Assembly: GCA_030018875.1 (NCBI GenBank)
Contig: JASEHK010000066.1
Span: 1 to 7,493, forward strand
Reading direction: 5' to 3'
Length of the DNA: 7,493 nucleotides
Origin: Endomicrobiia bacterium
GTDB lineage: Bacteria > Elusimicrobiota > Endomicrobiia > PHAN01
Each line of letters starts with the position of its first letter. Position 1 is the stretch's first letter. The notes beneath the pieces were generated by a model that did no database searches, was not told the origin of the DNA, and saw only the letters and a list, made by a program, of their open reading frames with translations. The translations under genes were made by a program, and so were the position numbers. Shown here piece after piece: positions 6,201 to 7,493 of this stretch.

Positions 6201-7493
6201 CGTTTCCCGTCATTTTTTCGCTTTTACAAAACGGCACCAATTATATCGCGATTCGCGCCGCCGACCTTGCAGGAAATACAACAATACAGTTTGACCGATT
6301 CCGTGTTTTAAGAGACAACTTACCGCCGAGTATCGCAGACAATCAGCCGGGCGACGATATATGGAGAAACTCAAACGTGGCAACTTATGATGTTGATTTC
6401 GGCGACACACTTTCCGGCATGACGACGGCTGAATACCGAATTTACCCTCTGACCGGAATGAGCGGCGACCCTCTCACGGCTTGGACAACAATTTATGCCG
6501 GCATCGCAGTTTCAAGTTATACCACAAACTGGTCTCTTCTCCCTTCACACTTCTCCCTTCTCCCCGAAGGCATCGGTTACGTTTCCGTGAGATGTTTCGA
6601 CGCGGTGGGGAATTCTTCGACGACCGCCGACGTTTTCTATATCCGCAAAGACACGACCACTCCGACGATAACCGACAACGAGGCCGACGACGAGACGTGG
6701 TATTCCACCGGACGCGCGTACGACGTCAGATTTTACGACTATACGTCTCTCTTGAACAACGCGGAATATGCCGCGTATTCGTCGGGCTACCAGTCGGGAA
6801 CGCAGATATTGGGATGGACGCAGATATTCAATAATCAGAATTCGTCGTCGCACGAAACGCCGTGGACGCCGTCCTTCGCCGCGCTCGCGCAGGGCTATAA
6901 CTACATAAGCGCGCGCTCTTACGATTACGCGGGCAATGTAAGCACTGCCGGAGTTTTTCACGTCAAGAAAGACACCGCTCCGCCATCTCAGATTACGAAT
7001 CTCGCCGCCGCGACGGGGGCGAGCGAAGGCGAAATAAATCTTTCATGGTCGGCTCCGTCAGACCCCGCGCCGGGGAGCGGGACACAGAAATATATCGTGA
7101 AGTTCGCGACCTTCGTTATCGCCGAATCCGGTTTCGCTTCCGACGCAAATGTCAGAACTTTCGTTCAGGGTTGGGCGCCCAAAACCCCGGGCGTCTTTGA
7201 GTCGGGGAATGTGATAAGCGGGTTGTCTCAGGGACGAGCATATTACGCGGCGGTCAAAACGCAGGACGTCGCGGGTAATGTCTCCCTTGCGGCGGTGTCG
7301 AATGAGGCGCAGTCGAAGGCCGATATAACCGCTCCGAATGCCATCACGGATTTGACGGCGGCGCAGGGCGATTATATGGGTCAGATAAAAATCAGTTGGT
7401 CGGCGCCGGGCGACAACGGAACGGCCGGCAACCTTGTGGGGAATTATTCGGAAGGCGACGAGTATGCGGGTTATTACACAATCAGATACTGGG
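2..7493 (+). CDS. Giant modular Ig/FnIII-like repeat protein, internal fragment (partial at both ends)
   Basis: Reading from base 2, I translated 2,497 codons without a stop; the last base begins the next codon. The fragment alone would weigh about 0.27 MDa. It is built from about 23 modules joined by 'KDTTPP'-like linkers: 16 type A units ('GDDxWR', 'YxVDFxD', 'NYVSVRxxDxAGN'), six FnIII-like units and one Ig-like unit. The first in-frame ATG (base 20) is not the start, because the residues before it already align with the interior of module F4. I see no signal peptide, membrane span, protease or glycosidase motif, and count only six cysteines. By architecture it is most likely an extracytoplasmic structural or adhesive fibre; this is inference, and no partner or substrate can be named. 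Elusimicrobiota and Omnitrophota are the groups I associate with such genes, from memory only. The existence and frame of the gene are near certain; its function is not. Confidence 0.96.
266..607 (+). repeat. Module A1: type A unit
   Basis: 114 residues opening with 'DTASP'. The signature is weakened to 'GDTTWQN' (Gln replaces the usual Arg), followed by 'YSVYFHD', 'NYVSVRARDLVGN' and 'DAFYIKKD'. It resembles A8 around 'LDTIEYAVSTS' versus 'LHTVQYAVYSS'. Confidence 0.85.
608..952 (+). repeat. Module A2: type A unit
   Basis: 115 residues with 'SGDDVWRK', 'YAVAFQD' and 'WTYIFASS'. The closing strand reads 'HIIVRVFDNANN' and is followed by an extended loop before 'FYVKKDTTPP'. A12 is its closest relative in the middle part ('WTYIF.SS' followed by 'NW.V.F'). 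Confidence 0.85.
953..1312 (+). repeat. Module A3: type A unit, Gly/Ser-loop subtype
   Basis: 120 residues with 'AGDDVWR', 'YNVDFADAGSGSG' and 'VSVRAIDFAYN'. It has a longer central part of the form 'LIGWS...STETYTYT.EW.LPEDVW'. A10 shares this special subtype almost element for element. One cysteine directly follows the DTTPP linker. Confidence 0.85.
1313..1645 (+). repeat. Module A4: type A unit
   Basis: 111 residues with 'SGDDTWRR', 'YNVDFADD' and 'WTRIFAST'. The closing strand is 'NYVFVRSSDGAG', where a Ser-Ser pair replaces the usual Ala and the Asn after AG is lost. It ends at the 'FYVKKD' linker. Confidence 0.85.
1646..1981 (+). repeat. Module A5: type A unit
   Basis: 112 residues with 'DGDFAWRN', 'YGVFFQD', 'WTNIFGG' and 'VYVRCFDAAGN'. 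One cysteine sits in the closing strand, at the same place as in A15. The linker to the next module is 'ILKDTNPP'. Confidence 0.85.
1982..2332 (+). repeat. Module A6: degenerate type A unit
   Basis: 117 residues. The GDDxWR signature is gone; 'NDYVYSHPDWF' stands in its place. 'VDFYD', 'AVYSSTG', 'SYVSVRAVDLAGN' and the end of the module are kept. The following linker is 'RVVRTT' instead of 'KDTT'. Confidence 0.8.
2333..2707 (+). repeat. Module A7: most divergent and longest type A unit
   Basis: 125 residues, the longest unit. It opens without the usual Asp-Thr-Pro-Pro ('RTTSSVP'), has 'GDYAWYASS' in place of GDDxWR, and then 'YDVDF'. The middle is rearranged. The end is canonical: 'NYVSVTAYD' then 'DAFFVRKDTTAPP'. 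It closes the first A array. Confidence 0.75.
2708..3004 (+). repeat. Module F2: FnIII-like unit
   Basis: 99 residues with 'NFRWQSS', 'GYFLEIS', 'DFSTVLFSS' and 'YYWRVRAQDAAGNYS', ending at the 'LDTTPP' linker. It lacks the 'GFRGNSG' insertion of F1 and F4. It opens a run of three FnIII-like modules. Confidence 0.85.
3005..3298 (+). repeat. Module F3: FnIII-like unit
   Basis: 98 residues with 'APALISPSSG', 'VFSWSSSAD', 'NYTLQLST', 'NLYYWRVRTLDRAGNVN' and the 'LRVDTTPP' linker. It is the shortest complete module in the window and is closest in form to F2. Confidence 0.85.
3299..3604 (+). repeat. Module F4: FnIII-like unit with an internal microrepeat
   Basis: 102 residues with 'VPVLQNPVNG', 'FQWDAADDSGFRGNSG', 'GYEFYIS', 'DFYHWRVRSRDNAVN' and the 'VDTSPP' linker. 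The strand before 'YHWRV' is encoded by a four-copy 8-bp tandem repeat (3492-3523). Codon use from about 3470 to 3600 leans to tct, tca, act and ctt, unlike the NCG-rich neighbours. Confidence 0.85.
3492..3523 (+). repeat. 8-bp tandem microrepeat inside the coding sequence (4 units)
   Basis: Four consecutive 8-base units: tgtcactt, tctcacct, tgtcactt, tgtcacaa. The first and third are identical and the second and fourth have two changes each. Because 8 is not a multiple of 3, each unit is read in a different frame, giving 'LSLSHLVTLSQ'; only gains or losses of three units preserve the frame. Confidence 0.85.
3605..3937 (+). repeat. Module A8: type A unit
   Basis: 111 residues with 'SGDEQWRN', 'YNVDFED', 'AVYSST', 'DWTNIS' and 'CYVSVRAWD'. 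The usual AGN turn is replaced by 'NLLQ'. This is the first unit of the second A array and is in register with A1 (spacing 3,339 bases). Confidence 0.85.
3938..4297 (+). repeat. Module A9: type A unit, 'KFxxRI' subtype
   Basis: 120 residues with 'SGDDTWRK', 'YSVYFEDAGG' and 'KFETRIMSGPSGGG', then 'GATYYNAPWPL' and 'SYVSARVFDN'. An enlarged loop precedes 'DAFYILKDTTPP'. A11 shares its central pattern; A2 shares the enlarged loop after 'RVFDN'. Confidence 0.85.
4298..4654 (+). repeat. Module A10: type A unit, Gly/Ser-loop subtype
   Basis: 119 residues with 'SGDAAWRN', 'YDVDFKDATSGSG', 'FEVIAST', 'YSYTQNWTLPTEVW', 'NYVSVRASDFADN' and 'FFVLKDTIPP'. It is the clear counterpart of A3, whose start lies 3,345 bases upstream. 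Confidence 0.85.
4655..4996 (+). repeat. Module A11: type A unit, 'KFxxRA' subtype
   Basis: 114 residues with 'TGDAVWRR', 'YAVRFFDEGGSK', 'KFQIRAST', 'GATFYVENWQL', 'NYISVRVADFAAS' and 'AFYILKDTQPP'. It is most like A9. A 16-base perfect palindrome lies at 4719-4734 within it. Confidence 0.85.
4997..5305 (+). repeat. Module B1: single Ig-like unit of a different family
   Basis: 103 residues with none of the type A signatures. It runs 'FNVPYTAQDYGASGIK', 'VKLYYTLQ', 'YTLYATTT', 'SFTVSGEGRYGFRIVVYD' and 'NALNS', then a Pro/Ser/Asp-rich tail before 'VDITAPT'. This is the pattern of common bacterial Ig-like domains in which a GxYxF strand leads into a D-N-A-x-N turn. It occurs once here, splitting the second A array. 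Confidence 0.75.
5306..5635 (+). repeat. Module A12: type A unit
   Basis: 110 residues with 'TGDDLWRN', 'YSVYFND', 'SGSGLDSAQYIIRSGP', 'NWTYIFQSS', 'NWGVDFGACKSSWNYVST' and 'FYVKKDT'. The usual LPEG turn is replaced by 'CKSSW'. It is closest to A2 rather than to its immediate neighbours. Confidence 0.85.
5636..5983 (+). repeat. Module A13: type A unit
   Basis: 116 residues. The linker lacks prolines ('KKDTEASVV') and the signature carries an extra residue ('SGGDNTWRD'). Then follow 'YDVDFYDGLSLL', 'AEYAVHNTS', 'NFVHVRLTDIAGN' and 'FHILKDTSAP'. The variable loop is encoded across the hairpin at 5793-5812. Confidence 0.85.
5793..5812. repeat. Perfect inverted repeat: 8-bp stem, 4-base GTAA loop
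   Basis: cggcggat, then gtaa, then atccgccg. In RNA the + strand would form an eight-pair stem capped by GUAA, a GNRA-class tetraloop. It is followed by an AT-rich stretch (aatatttt) but lies in mid-gene, in the variable loop of module A13. Its role, if any, is unknown. Confidence 0.6.
5984..6313 (+). repeat. Module A14: type A unit
   Basis: 110 residues with 'TGQDPSWRM', 'YDIRFYDYKSRL', 'QYRAYIST' and 'NYIAIRAADLAGN'. The linker is 'RVLRDNLPP' instead of 'FYVKKDTTPP'. The signature carries one extra residue before Trp. Confidence 0.85.
6314..6649 (+). repeat. Module A15: type A unit with an internal microrepeat
   Basis: 112 residues with 'PGDDIWRN', 'YDVDFGDTLSG', 'AEYRIYPLTG', 'YTTNWSLLPSHFSLLPEG', 'YVSVRCFDAVGN' and 'FYIRKDTTTP'. 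The 'SLLPSHFSLLPEG' strand is written by four 7-bp units at 6537-6564, yet still ends in the family's LPEG turn. Confidence 0.85.
6537..6564 (+). repeat. 7-bp tandem microrepeat inside the coding sequence (4 units)
   Basis: Four consecutive 7-base units: ttctccc, ttcacac, ttctccc, ttctccc. Units 1, 3 and 4 are identical; unit 2 has two changes. The tract is pure pyrimidine on this strand apart from two A residues in unit 2, and it encodes the 'LLPSHFSLLP' part of module A15. Confidence 0.85.
6650..6970 (+). repeat. Module A16: last and shortest type A unit
   Basis: 107 residues with 'ADDETWYST' (Arg of the signature lost), 'YDVRFYDYTSLL', 'AEYAAYSSG', 'GWTQIF', 'NYISARSYDYAGN' and 'FHVKKDTAPP'. 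It closes the type A array before the classical FnIII pair. Confidence 0.85.
6971..7321 (+). repeat. Module F5: classical fibronectin type III-like domain
   Basis: 117 residues with 'QITNLAAATG', 'GEINLSWSAPSDP', 'YIVKFAT', 'VISGLSQGRAYYAAVKTQD' and 'VAGNVS'. The order 'LxWxxP', then 'YxVxxA', then 'GLxxGxxYYxAVxxxD' is the usual FnIII strand pattern. It differs clearly from F1-F4, which carry 'YYWRVR'. Confidence 0.85.
7322..7493 (+). repeat. Module F6: classical FnIII-like domain, cut by the window edge
   Basis: The first 57 residues are visible: 'DITAPNAITDLTAAQG', 'GQIKISWSAPGDNG', an acidic Gly-rich insertion, and 'YYTIRYW'. It is the same type as F5. The remaining strands lie beyond the window. 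Confidence 0.8.

Noticed and set aside
6545..6961. 138-codon open frame on the - strand
   Set aside because: Antisense shadow of A15-A16; Arg/Val-rich with no recognisable domain or convincing ribosome binding site.
2..7493. CRISPR array or DNA-level tandem repeat suggested by regular spacing
   Set aside because: The periodicity of about 330-360 bases reflects protein modules that are conserved in amino acids but diverged in DNA; there are no short identical repeats with uniform spacers.

Overview
The whole 7,493-base window is the inside of one giant protein-coding gene on the + strand. Read in frame from base 2, there is no stop codon for 2,497 consecutive codons, and the frame is still open at both edges. 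Start codon, signal peptide, C-terminal anchor, promoter and terminator all lie outside the window. I see no second gene, RNA gene, insertion sequence or CRISPR array. Shorter reading frames in the other five frames are shadows of this gene.

The protein is a string of about 23 beta-sandwich-like modules of 98-125 residues, joined by a recurring 'KDTTPP'-type linker. There are three module classes. (i) Type A, 16 copies, is marked by 'GDDxWR', then 'YxVDFxD', then 'NYVSVRxxDxAGN', then 'DAFYVxKDT'. (ii) FnIII-like modules number six: four of a 'YYWRVRxxDxAGN' type, and two of a more classical fibronectin type III kind at the downstream end. (iii) One module is an Ig-like singleton. The order is F1(partial)-A1..A7-F2-F3-F4-A8..A11-B1-A12..A16-F5-F6(partial). 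F1-A1-A2-A3 and F4-A8-A9-A10 lie in the same register about 3.34 kb apart, which suggests an old block duplication.

The product is most simply a very large secreted or surface-displayed repeat protein, such as a stalk, adhesin or matrix fibre. That role is inferred from architecture: tandem Ig/FnIII modules, only six cysteines by my count, no evident membrane segment and no catalytic motif. The organism cannot be fixed from this window. GC is roughly 50-55% by eye, with a strong taste for NCG codons (tcg, acg, gcg, ccg). From memory, giant genes and 'DTTPP'-linked Ig/FnIII arrays of this style occur in uncultured Elusimicrobiota and Omnitrophota genomes, so a bacterium of that kind is my best guess.

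The oddest DNA-level details are two short microsatellite-like tracts that have become coding sequence: four 8-bp units at 3492-3523 and four 7-bp units at 6537-6564. There is also a perfect 8-bp hairpin with a GTAA loop at 5793-5812.
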